Of a stretch of DNA of 64,000 nt, positions 37,780 through 49,440 are shown in pieces; within the stretch, counting starts at the first letter, position 1, and every line of letters starts with the position of its first letter. Origin of the DNA: Sympetrum striolatum (Eukaryota; Arthropoda; Insecta; Odonata; Libellulidae); assembly GCA_947579665.1 (NCBI GenBank), contig OX388349.1, positions 68,080,841-68,144,840 on the forward strand, given 5' to 3'. A program made the translations under genes and the position numbers. The notes beneath the pieces were generated by a model. That model was given only the letters and a program-made list of their open reading frames with translations. It ran no database searches and had not been told where the DNA came from.

Positions 37780-37975
37780 ATTGAATTTTAAGATAGAGTG
37801 CCCACAAACTTTTTTACCACAGACACAGACAGACATGTTCGGGAAAATAGCGAAAACGAGCTGTAAGGGCCCCAAAACATCTATTTCTGTCGAAATCTGG
37901 AGGTCGAATTTTTTTGCGAATGCAATAATTTCTCTATACTACGTATACGGAGAAAGTAATAAAATTTACCCCCTT
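37780..37975 (+). repeat. probable transposable-element tail next to the dimer
   Basis: It contains ACAGACACAGACAGACAT (from 37819) and ends in a short hairpin, TTCTCTATAC (37930-37939) with GTATACGGAGAA (37943-37954), followed by AGTAA. The layout resembles dispersed repeat tails in arthropods, but I cannot name the family. It probably belongs with the 37366-37730 dimer. Confidence 0.4.
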
Positions 37976-40555
37976 TGATAATTTTGATGTCCCAATCAAA
38001 TTATTAGCTCTCAGTCAATCAGAAAAATCCCCTTTACTTATTTATTGTCACTATATGGATCACCAGCGTAGGCATCACTTATTCAACTTCAGGTTGCAAT
38101 CTTATTACGGAATGAGATGGAAAATCATGAGGATGATGTGCTCCATTTTCCACTGTGACTATGAATAATATGAATTATAATAAGATTCGGGCATGTCGTG
38201 TACTGATTTGCAGCCAGTCTAACGAAAAAGTAGATGTACCTATATGTTCTCATTCAACCCCCAATTTCTTTATATCTTTATCTACAGATTTCAAGCCAAT
38301 TATCCTCAAGATCTTCCACCTTCAGATGGCTTTTTATTGCTGGAACCAATAGTCCAACTAGTAAAATATGATAGAATAAGCATCCATCTCTTTTTACTCG
38401 CACAGCAAGGAGTTCCAGAACTACATGGGAGCCTCCGTTGATTCCACCACATTAGAATACTCCTAATTTGATCTATTATGCGATATATTTCACCCGTATT
38501 AATCACTGCTCTGTCATTTCCTTCCTTACCCGTCCCACACAATCTTCCTGCCTTCCATTTCAAATCTATTTCCGACCTTATCCCATACATACACTTATTT
38601 CTCCGGTTCGCGTGCCACTCCAATTTCCCTAATCCTTCCGCACGAGCAAAAACTCGACTACACTTGGGCCCTTGCTTACCCATTACGGGCCTCTCCATAT
38701 CTCCTCGTTTTATGCTCTCTTAAATCCCGTATTCATTATCTATTATTTACGTCTTCGTACTTCACTTCCTCTCTCTCACTTTTCCCAATATAACGCTTTG
38801 CTCTTAAGCCTCCGCTATCTCCGTTAACGTATCCCTCTTGTATTTTAATTAACTGAGCTAGATGTTGAGGGCAAGATAACGAATATATTGGACAGTTTCT
38901 TATTGCGAAGGCCTCTTGCATGGGCTTGCTTCAATGGATCGCTGGGAAAGAAATTTTCCAAGCGGAAAAGAAATAAGGAATTATTATCTACTAACGATAG
39001 CACGTCTCTAGAGAAGATTCGCAGTTTTGGTCCTATTTGGTGATAGATGGTTTGGTCCCATGCAATTCGATCAATTTATTTTTCGAATAAAGATATTTTG
39101 GTGCAAGACCAAGTTGAATTTTGTAAATTGTTTACTATTGATATGCAGATTACGTTACAAACAACGCCATGCCGCAAGTCTACGAAATTAAATAACCCTT
39201 GACCAAAATGTAAGAACATAATAGTCAATAGCTCTAAATTCATCGAATATTGATATAAGGATGAGAGTTTTTGAATAATATACAGGAAGATAGTAGTACT
39301 CTGTATGTCAGATCTTAAGACCACTCAAGGACGCAGATTTACCTTTTTTTTGTATTCTGTACGTAGTTGATAGCAATATAAAGACCCATTATCGCGTCCT
39401 TTCTTAGATTAAGGAAAAAATTAACCAAGAGTAGGTTAAACATTTATTCCATTCAATTTTTGGTTACGGTAACTTTGTAGTAGTCTTGGTGTACGAAATA
39501 GAGAAAAACTTAAACCACATATCCCTCATAAAATACTGTCACGAAGCCGTGGCTCAAAAATGAATTTTTGTATTTTTTCTTTAAGAAATAAGGAAGAAGA
39601 AAAATAATTTTTTCTCCTCTAATTCTGCTTCTTCTAATCTAATCAGCATAGTGACTTCACCGTTATACCATTTCTGGCATATGAAGAAACAAGAATGCAT
39701 CGTATGTGATATTTAGCATAGATAGACAGAGATAAACGTACTTAATCTACAATACTTAATTATTTGGTGCGTATTTATCATAATTCCCCGAAACTAATCT
39801 AAAGCAATACCCTTAATTTTAAATATATCTTTTTGTATTTGGTTATGATGAAACATTTGACTATCCCTGTACGAAATTTTAGGTAAAAGATAAATTTACT
39901 TTGATTTTTAGTTCTGTAACTTGTTCTGTTTAAGCACAGAAGTATTATTTCTACGGAAAGCTTTTGAGAAAAGGTCACAGTAAAACATTAAAACGAATAC
40001 CAGGTATTATTCAAATGATCAACTAATATATTTTCCTAAAGCTATACAGAAGTCTATTAGAGTGAAGAAAGTTGTTTTTTCGAATATTACACATGATTAA
40101 ATTAAATGGAAATAGCAAAGGTCATATGCAATTTGATTTCTGCAAAGAAAAAGACGCATGTCCGCGAGCCACATCATAGATTCTCATTGAATAATTGGAC
40201 CTAGGGTTTTAATGAAGAGACAAGATATTTCCTCAAAAATAAAATCTCTAATTTACTCATTTAGACATCATAAAACAAATGAAATCGTGTAATTATGATA
40301 AAAAATTTGTGGAATTCCATCGTTAGAAGAAGAATTAAGGATTTATATTTTCCATATATTTAAATAACATAAATATAAAATGTTTATTAAAAAGCCGTTA
40401 CTTGGTGATACTGCATTATGTTGGAAATAACTAAGTACAATTTTCATGAAATACTTTGTTAAATGCGAATGTACAGGTTTCAACTATACAGTTATAATCA
40501 GACTACAAATGACACAAGCACTTTTCTCAGTTGTTGCTTGATGTTAACTATTAAT
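37976..40555. other. AT-rich DNA with a pyrimidine-skewed patch at 38.5-38.8 kb
   Basis: The minus frame 38306-38698 (about 130 codons) lies in strand-skewed DNA and resembles no family. Nothing else is seen. Confidence 0.35.
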
Positions 40556-40676
40556 AGAAGTAAGCTTACAAGGGAATAATTTATTTAAACATTAACACCA
40601 CAAGAAAGTTTTCATCACACAAGTTTTCTTGTGATGTTAATGTATAAATGAATTATACCCTTGTTAGCTTGCTTCT
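40556..40676. mobile_element. 121-bp fold-back element
   Basis: Left arm 40556-40608 pairs with right arm 40625-40676, with scattered mismatches (about 7 in 53); the inner block ACATTAACACCACAAGAAA matches the complement of 40625-40643 at 18 of 19. The loop is about 16 nt. No hammerhead core, target duplication or coding frame is seen. Confidence 0.7.
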
Positions 40677-42880
40677 GTTGCCATAGCCTACCTCCAAGTA
40701 AAGGCTCTGACAGTCGATTTTCACTATTAATGATTGAAGTAGGTCTGGTTGCTTCAAAAAATATTTTGCAAAACTTTTGAATAGTTATTTCCACCAATAT
40801 AAAATGTGTTGAAAATACCTATTCTCTTTTTTCCTACTTTCGAAAGCATGCTTTTAATCTACAGCATTTAGAAATAGTTACGGTCTTATTTCGTTATTTT
40901 TGCAACAAATAAAGATAATGATATTTACTTAAAAATGTATTTAGCAGGCAATTTCTGATTTCTCACAATACAGTTCTCCCAACAATGCATAACTGTAAAT
41001 ATATCCGTGGATTTGATAAATTGATTCTTTTCTAAAAATCGCAGAAAAGGTTTCCTCATCGATTAAATCCGATAGCGCTCATTCGGTTCGGAATAACCCT
41101 CAGCATTTGTATCGCTTTCCGACAGATTGATGTAAAGGTCGCACGACTGACAATGACTAATCTCATTTCATTCCAAAGGTTAACTTGTTGCTGATGGACT
41201 TAACCTTTCAGGGATCTCGCATTTTAAAGGCTTCCAATGGGACGGTCAACAATCGGTTACTGCATTCATCTGGTGGTGGGAGGCAAGAGGGTTGGTTTCG
41301 TGTGCAAGCAGCGGATTCATCTTTGCAATCATCACGATAGTGCCATTAGCGAGTCCATGACTTGACCCATACAAGTGAACTATGGGCACTTGAAAATCGG
41401 TCAGAGCAATAACAGGGAGGAAGTGACAAGCTTAACGGACCTGATGGAGTGCGCATTTATTGAAGCACCTTAATTTATAAAAAAGTAATCGTTTTGAAAC
41501 AAAATGATGAAATCAATAGAAATTATTTTTATTTACTCTGGTCATATGCTCTCTAAGGATAATTAAATATACCTATAGTACCTGGGTGTCTAGGGTAGTT
41601 CTTATGAGTGGCTTATAGAGAGAGTGAAAATGTATATGTAGGCATCTATTAGTGTTATCATTAGGCTTTTTTCTCTTTTCTTCACTTCATTTATTCACTT
41701 TGTCACATTTAAGTTATTTACCTATTTGGCTCCTTTTATGTAGCACAAGTATTTAAGCTGTGTTCAATCTAACTTTTTATTAATTTAACTTCTTCGTCAT
41801 ATATATTCAAATGTTTTCTCCAGAAGAATAGAAACCACTATCTAATGAAGTATTCTACGATCCCATTCCTTTCTTGGCGCATTTATTCTTTACTACCATC
41901 TTTCAAAGTACCTAGAATAAGCTTTTTATAGTAAAGCTCTACCTTTTCCTTTTTACGTCATTAAAATGTAGCTATAAATTTTAATTTTAAATAATCTTAA
42001 AAATATAATGGAATATAAATTATTTGTTTCCGCTGACGCAGAATTTCCTCATTTAAAAGAAGTTGATTTAACGCTTGGATGACTCTCTTAACGATTCATC
42101 TCATTTGATACAGATTCCTCGAACGAGTGTATTGAGTAGAAATCGCATGGTCTATTTCTGAAGTTAATTGGAATGATCAAAACTCTATCTATATCGAAGA
42201 AAACTTCCTTACACATCATTGGTTAGCATAAATATCCTACGAATCACAAATTATGATGTTCTATTTCTTTGATTGAGAACTATTATTTTACTTCATGATA
42301 ACGATAATGATTTTTAAAATTAGTTAACTAGGATTATGTAACAACACGTTACGTGTTTCGTTATCAGTAAAAGTAATTGGTTTCGTAGTGGAAGTTTCTT
42401 TAATATTTTTGATAGAGAGTTAAATACAGAATTATAAGCAAAAGTATAAAGGATAATTACAGAATTAAAAGCAATTAAGTCACTCTATAATACTCCTGCA
42501 AGATAGCTATTGTAGTATAATTTTGGATGATTGGCAGGTGTCAAAACTTTACTAGAGGATATAAATACGTAATATTCACAAATAATAAAATATAGATTTT
42601 TTTAGATGAATGAGTTGGAAAATTTTATATGAAAAATATAATTTAAATTATTAACTTCCGACTTATGCAATTCATACAAAACATTTAATTTCATACAAAA
42701 TGTATCCATTTTTCATGGTAACTACGCATTCGTAAATCACCCAATATCCCAAAAGGCTTTCTACATCACTTCTAAAAAGTAAGCAACTCAGCAAACTCAA
42801 ACATTGACCTTCAAAACCACAAACCTTTCTAAAATAAGCGACCGAAAAAAATCGATGGCACTCCATCATCAGCAGTTCCA
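40677..42880. other. AT-rich DNA, nothing recognised
   Basis: A slightly GC-richer patch lies at 41040-41450. No gene seen. Confidence 0.4.
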
Positions 42881-43720
42881 TTCATCGAAAACAAACCTCA
42901 AGCATCGCGCAACAACTTGTTACAACGTCTCCTCGGCAGTCCATTAACGCTATGGCCAAACACATGGGGAGCAAACAACGCTCAGGAAATGTATTTACCG
43001 GTGGCTCTCATAAACGGATAGAGCCCGCCGATAACAAACCGACGAGCCTGATACCGCACTAGCCCTAGATAACATCCAATCAACAAACCCCCCCCGAACC
43101 GTCTCTCCCATTCCGCTCCCTGACCCTTCCCATCCCGGTACGTCCGGTCTTATGAAACAATCTCCTTTTCGGGACCGGTCCACCGATAACTGGCCCTGAA
43201 CTGCGAGTTCATGTCACGAGGGCAATACGGCGTGCGAAATACGGGGCACATGTTATTGCCTCCGCATATCCGCTCTTTGCCGTTTCCAATCCGCGTGTTT
43301 GAGGGTGCGTCCGACCTGTTGACGTGTCCTCCCGCGTGCTGAGATACGGGCCCGCACCTGGTGTGCACGGTTTGATCACATCTGTGACTGACGACGCACG
43401 AGATCGCGTATCGTGACCGGAATGAAATCACGCCGATTTCGTTTCGGCCCGCTCCGCTCCTACCCTCAGCCAACAGGACCTTAGTTATTGGCCCAGAGTG
43501 GCTATTAATTACATGCGTGCGTTTCTAAAACCAAGGTACGCCACGCATTGGGAAGTTGTTTGTTCCATACGGGGTAACGCACTGAAGCTCGGAAGCGAAG
43601 AAAGCTGATATTTTTTCCGAACAAAAACCGTAAGCGTCTTTGAACCTGCACCTGAATCGAAAACCGGGATCTGTTCTTTTCCGGTTTCTGAGCGCATTCT
43701 GATAAACTTTAAAAGAAGTC
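42881..43720. promoter_or_regulatory. CpG-rich island
   Basis: Dense CpG (for example CGCGTATCGTGACCGG near 43403). Minus frames at 42995-43183, 43150-43473 and 43509-43722 are open, partly in different frames, and none shows a domain. It may be a promoter or conserved element. Confidence 0.25.
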
Positions 43721-46700
43721 ATATGATTATCATAAAGATACCATAAGTATCATTGATAATAAATTCACGTTTATAATCGGAACGGAACAATATTTTATTA
43801 TATTTAACGTAGCGAGTTTTAATTGAAAAATTAATATAATGCTATTAAATATCTATGCATAATGATATTTTTATTGGAGAACTACAGCATATAAATCTTA
43901 CAGCGATTAAACCACTTTTATGTGGTTTCAGTGTTGCTGGTATAACAAAGCTGGGATTTTATCTAAACGTTTCACTATATTTAATATTACTAAAAGGTTT
44001 CACATGGTGAAAATATTTTGGTTGAAGTTTTCTAGGGATGAGGATATGGAAAATTCATTTTTAAACCAAAATATATCTATCTTGCCTAATTGGAGTGAAA
44101 ACTGTATATACAATAATCGTAGTTTGATGACATAGTTTCTTACTATAGTTTAAAAACGTGTTCTTATAAACACACAGAAGAGTGCATCAAATGGAGACAA
44201 GCTACCTACTGAAAATTTTGATACGAGTTCTTTCACATTAAAGGCGAAACAGCAATGTTTTCACAGAAACTGCGAACATCGATAAAAAGAAGGAGCTTAG
44301 CTTTGCATATCACTATGTATTTCAATCTCTTACCTTTACCTCATCTCTTGATGAGGTAAATGAGATTTTACCATCCCTTCAGGGTTGCGAAAAAACAAGG
44401 AAAGGCAATCTAATTATTTTAATTATTTCCTCTCTTCTATAGAAATATAAGTAAATCATCCCATTTCTTTGTTGAATAGATGTTCTTGAGCCGATAACTA
44501 ATGCCAAGGTTCTTCTTGTATTTATCTGCATTCATATAACTTGTAAAAGGTACCTCAAGTTATCGTTGTATACCAGAGTGAATCTAATATCTACTATCGT
44601 AAGCTAACATGATTGAAGAATGAATAGCGCACAACCATCACTTTAATGTCATCTAACATTCCTAGACAATAATTATTTATTCCTCTTTCGAATCGCCTTC
44701 ACAGCATGACATTGTAAACAATATAATATATGTTACTGTTTAGTTAAAAGTAATATTTTCTTTTCCCTAGTGATAGATCAAAACCCGAATTTTAATTTAT
44801 TTAATTAGCCACATAAAATAATATTTAAACCTCATTTTAGTATTATAAAAAAACAACAATCGTAAATACAAGTATCTTAAGTGATAATATGTCTCTCTAT
44901 AGCTATCAGTTAAGTGAAATATTTGTCAAGGATAGTATTAACTTGAAAAAATCAGGATAAAGTCAGACGAAGAAATAATATTTACGTACAAATTAAATTT
45001 TTGATTCGATACTTCTATGAAATATCGAATGGAGTCTTCGGATGAAAAAAATCATTCAAAACAATATTTCTATTCACTATTCAAAGGAAAGGGCAAAAAA
45101 CATTAATGCCAATCTAAAAATTGTTTTAGAGAGTCTTTTCCATGATGACTCGAAAAGCGGAATAGAGAGGATAGGCCAAAATTCACCAAAATACAAGGGA
45201 AATGGAAGAAAAAATTATAAAATAGAATTTTGCAAGTGATGTTTCATTCTCTCTCTCCCGATATCCTCTCGGGTCGGTTTAGGCGATGTTATGCGTGATC
45301 GTGCACTTAGATAAGAACTGATGAATTTCCGTGGGAAGCAGCCGCGATGGGCGTAGCAATCGAACGAGGGCATCATAAGTTACAAACCATCCCCACGTTT
45401 TACATTAACCTCCTCAATTTATATCTCTCGGTTAAAATGTTCATTCCTCTACCTCAAAAATCAATTATTCAATTGTAATTCAGAGAGTGAAATTAAATCT
45501 GTAAAATCAGCTTAAATGGCTAACTAAATGCTTACATTTTAGTAAAATTTTCATTAGCCTCAAATATTTAAGTCATTCTTTGTACTTCCACGTACGAAAG
45601 GAGAATTGCTTAAAAATTTAAATTCGATACATTAAATTAGTAATACCTAGCGTTATAATGAACAACTCATATGAATTCAACTGGAACCGTGGTGAGCTTT
45701 GTCCGGTTTGATTTAGTTTTACGTGTCCTGGTTAGCATTACGAGAAAGGCTGAAAATATATCTAAATTCTGATTAATATAGATGTAAAATGATCTACTCC
45801 AAAATCAGATAGGTTGTTTAATTATTAACTACGTTTCCCTCACATTGGTATCAGTGGATGGTTTTTATTATTCCAGTTAATTTTAAATGAAAATTGGACA
45901 CTTGTTTATTACAAATTAATTCTAAATGTAAAAATTGAGAAACTGAAATTGATGAGAGAACTGAATAAAATTTCTTTGTGTTTTAGAAGGAATTCGGACA
46001 TGCCAGTCTAGTATTTCCTGTTGCCTCCAGTTTCCAACCATATTATTCACAGGGTACTGAATGAACGTTTATTGAATGATTTTATTAAAATGTTTTTAGT
46101 GAAAAATTCGTTTTGACGTTTATAAAAATAAGTCGAAAAAATCCATGTAAGGTTGAAATTAACAAAGCGTAGCATCAACATCTGCTTCGAAAAAGACGTT
46201 CTATTACTTTGATATTGGTGAAGCATTCTTAAAGGGCAATAGTGCATCTTGTATCAACCTGAAAAATTCCAAAACCAAAGCAGGAGATGTTGCTTTAGAA
46301 ATAAAACAGCTTTAGTGTGATTTGATAAATAATATTTCTCAAATAAAATATTTATAAGATTACATATAACTGCTTAGATATCGCAACACGATACACTTAA
46401 TACAATTTTTCAAAGAAAGGAACAAGGAGAGATATTTTTATTTGTTTAAGATACTCACAAGCGTATCTATTCCATAATTTTCCTTCATTGTTACTTCTGG
46501 ATAAATGCTACTGTGGTATGAGTGATGCCGAGTAGCATTCATCCTGATCATTTCTCATCTAATAATAAATAATGATATTTTTGCTAATGGGTCATTGTGC
46601 TGTAATAAATTCGAAACTGCTGGTCGATTTTAGCTGCCGGAATTCTGAATAGTTCACAAAAACAAGGGCAAATTTCTTCGTTTCTCATCTTGTCTAGGGC

Positions 46701-46899
46701 ACCTCGTGCCCCGTAGCTCATAGTTACTTGCACTGGTAGGAAAAGCCGTCCTTCAAGCTGATGACTCTACAGACGGATGGGTAAGAGATATTTTTATTCT
46801 TCTCAGAAAGCAATTCATCTTCATTTATCTCTCATTCTTTTCCAAGCACTTCAAGGAATCAATAGAGGCAGGCGGAGCATTTAGTATTTCCAATCAGGC
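43721..46899. other. AT-rich DNA with one small perfect stem-loop
   Basis: TTTACCTCATC (44335-44345) pairs perfectly with GATGAGGTAAA (44350-44360) across a TCTT loop. GGGCAC/GTGCCC forms another short stem at 46697-46711. No gene is supported. Confidence 0.35.
44335..44360. repeat. 11-bp perfect hairpin
   Basis: Stem TTTACCTCATC with GATGAGGTAAA, loop TCTT. It is followed by T-rich DNA only after a gap, so its role is unknown. Confidence 0.7.
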
Positions 46900-47400
46900 G
46901 ATGTTTGTCAATTTCTCACGAGTCGATAGGTGGTTATCGGTTTCCATTCACCAGAACCCGTCTTGAAAGCGTTTTCCGTAGAAATAGTTAATGCCGCGCT
47001 TCTCAAATACGCCTAGATAATGTTTGTCTGTAAATTCGGGCGTGCGTATCCTGCGTCAGGGTCGTTAACGACCCTCTGATTGGGACCTCGCAAAGGCTTG
47101 GGGAGGGGAGTCATCGTTCGGAGGAGTAGTTAAGCGTGCGAAAGAGGTCCAAAAACGAGGGGTCACTAAGTTTGTTTGCCCGTCCGTGAACGTGTACACG
47201 AATTTATAAGCAAGCCGCCGGCTTTGATTTCGAATACATGAGCAATCAGTCTAAATGGCGATCTTTGCCTGCGTGGGCATTCGATCCGCCGGAGCTATCA
47301 TTGAGGAAGATATCAGAGGGGACTACGGATTCCGATACACCACTATACTGACATTTTTCCAAGAGAGCCTTCGCTGTTAGAATGACTACGAAATTCAGAC
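46900..47400. promoter_or_regulatory. GC-richer island containing a 41-codon ORF
   Basis: A GC-elevated stretch. An ATG at 47255 with AAATGG context opens 41 codons to TAG at 47378-47380; the peptide contains acidic IIEEDIRGD but no recognised motif. It could be a small ORF, part of an exon or chance. Confidence 0.2.
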
Positions 47401-48879
47401 TTATTTAATGCGACTGTTATATAACTGGTATATATTATAACTGTTATAGGAGTTTGTAACTAACCAACGACAACATGCAACTTATTATATAAGGTGCATC
47501 CGACGTAGAATAATAAAAGGAACTCTTCACTCCAATTTCCTAAAAGTCGTTTTAAGTTATTGTTAAATCTTTCAATTAGACCTAATTAATTGCCATCACT
47601 CATTTGAACTATATTGAATTTCATCTGCTCTGTATTTTTCTAAATAGCTCTTGGATTAAAAATTGATTAACAGAAATCAATCAGTTTTTTCAGAGTCAGA
47701 AGTTTTCATCCTTGATTTAAATATATTTACAAATAAAATATCCATTGGCACATGCTAAGATGGTTAAAATATTCTGAACCGGCTATTTAATCGTATCATT
47801 TTCTCTGAATATATTATTATTTAAACACATTATTACTATTAATCATGTAAATAATATTTAAAGAAGCAAACGACCTATAAGTATAACCCATATTTGTTAA
47901 GACTTTGATGACCATGACTTTCTTACCGATACATTTTCCTTGCAGAGCATTCTTTACTTCCATCACCTTACTATGTTAGCATAAATTGGTAACTATTTAG
48001 TACCGTTCCTTCCAGGATTTTAATCTCAGCGACAGTTTTAAGCAAACAACGAACGCACAGAAAAAGTACAATTTACCTCACCTAATCACAGAGAAGAGTT
48101 TAACTCCTCGCCTGCATTTCTTTCTCCTCTCTTAAAGAATTTAATTCCTTTTCAAAATTTCTTTCGCTCCAAAGTTAAATACAAATTCATCGGATGATAA
48201 TATTTCAATATAGGCATTTTAAATAAAATAAGTTATAAGTGTTAGTAATCTTATAACCCTTGCCTTGTGATGACGTCAAACCAAGGTTACCAAAAAAGTA
48301 ACCCTTTATATGGGTAAAAGATTTAGATTTTATCTCTTTACGCTTGTGGAAAGTATGCAGACTTCCTTATAATTTAATTCTTTGATATGTCTGCATTGAA
48401 TTTTGGATGAAGGGCTTCAAGTAAAAGATATGATATTAGAGTTCAGTCGGTCAGCAAAGTGGAATCAATCACTTTTTATACCCAATGGATAAAATGACCC
48501 TTTTGGCTAGTTTCACTATCTTTTAATTTGAAGTTCTACTTTGTCTCCTGCACAGAAGAACTAGGCCGTCCATGATGATCTGATTTCAATTTTCACGAAA
48601 TCAAATAACATAGAGAAGCTGAAAAACGAAAGCTTGACCTAGAGAAGATGAAAGCTATCAAATATGATTTGAAAGAATAAAATCACCTCCACCCTCCTCA
48701 TCTCAGAGCGAGTCGTATTACGTCAAAAATTAGATCCTGAAGCTCTCACTTTGAAATAGCAGATTTAATTAACGATAGTTCAAATAGATCTTGAATCTAC
48801 GCGAGTTTATTCGTTATCGATTCTAGCAAAACGTTTCTCATATTCAATTCAGGAACTTAAAACCTGTGCTTCAAAATTG
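47401..48879. other. AT-rich DNA, nothing recognised
   Basis: No exon, RNA gene or structured repeat seen. Confidence 0.45.
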
Positions 48880-49440
48880 ATGAAATAATTCTAAAACGCT
48901 GGGGACGATTGCTCTATATCTCGCACTTTCACGGTCGAGCGTAACCCGCAACTCACTGTCCCTATCAAACCGAATCCGGCGATCAATTCCCCGCATAAAT
49001 TAGAGATAACGTTGAGGAATACATTATGCAGATTAAGGCAATCCCACAAACGAGGCCTCAGGAAAGAAACCCAATAAAATATTTAATGAACGTTAAGGGA
49101 CGGCGATCAGCGATGCTAAAACGGTTTGTAAACCAGTTTATAGCCCCCGCCACTCGTTAGCCGCTATCCATTAGTGCTCTCTTTCGACTGTAGAGGCTCT
49201 GGGGAGTCTGACGCAGGAGCACCACGACCAGTACGTTTAAAGGGGGGATGGAAGCGGGTTTGACCACAGACACATGTTAAGGATAATCCGAAGGGATGGT
49301 GTGAAAGGGGGGCGTTGAGGGATCTGCGGGTAAGCGGAACGAGATAGAATTCAAAGGGAAGCGGGGTAAGCAGTCGAAACGGTGTGTCGAAGACTTCTGT
49401 TGTCGTTCCTTATTTTCGTATACGAAGCACAGTCTTCTCG
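48880..49440. promoter_or_regulatory. GC-richer island
   Basis: CpG-containing DNA between AT-rich flanks. No promoter motif or exon is evident. Confidence 0.2.

Noticed and set aside
38306..38698. 130-codon ORF on the minus strand
   Set aside because: It lies in pyrimidine-skewed DNA and resembles no protein; no flanking splice sites convincing.
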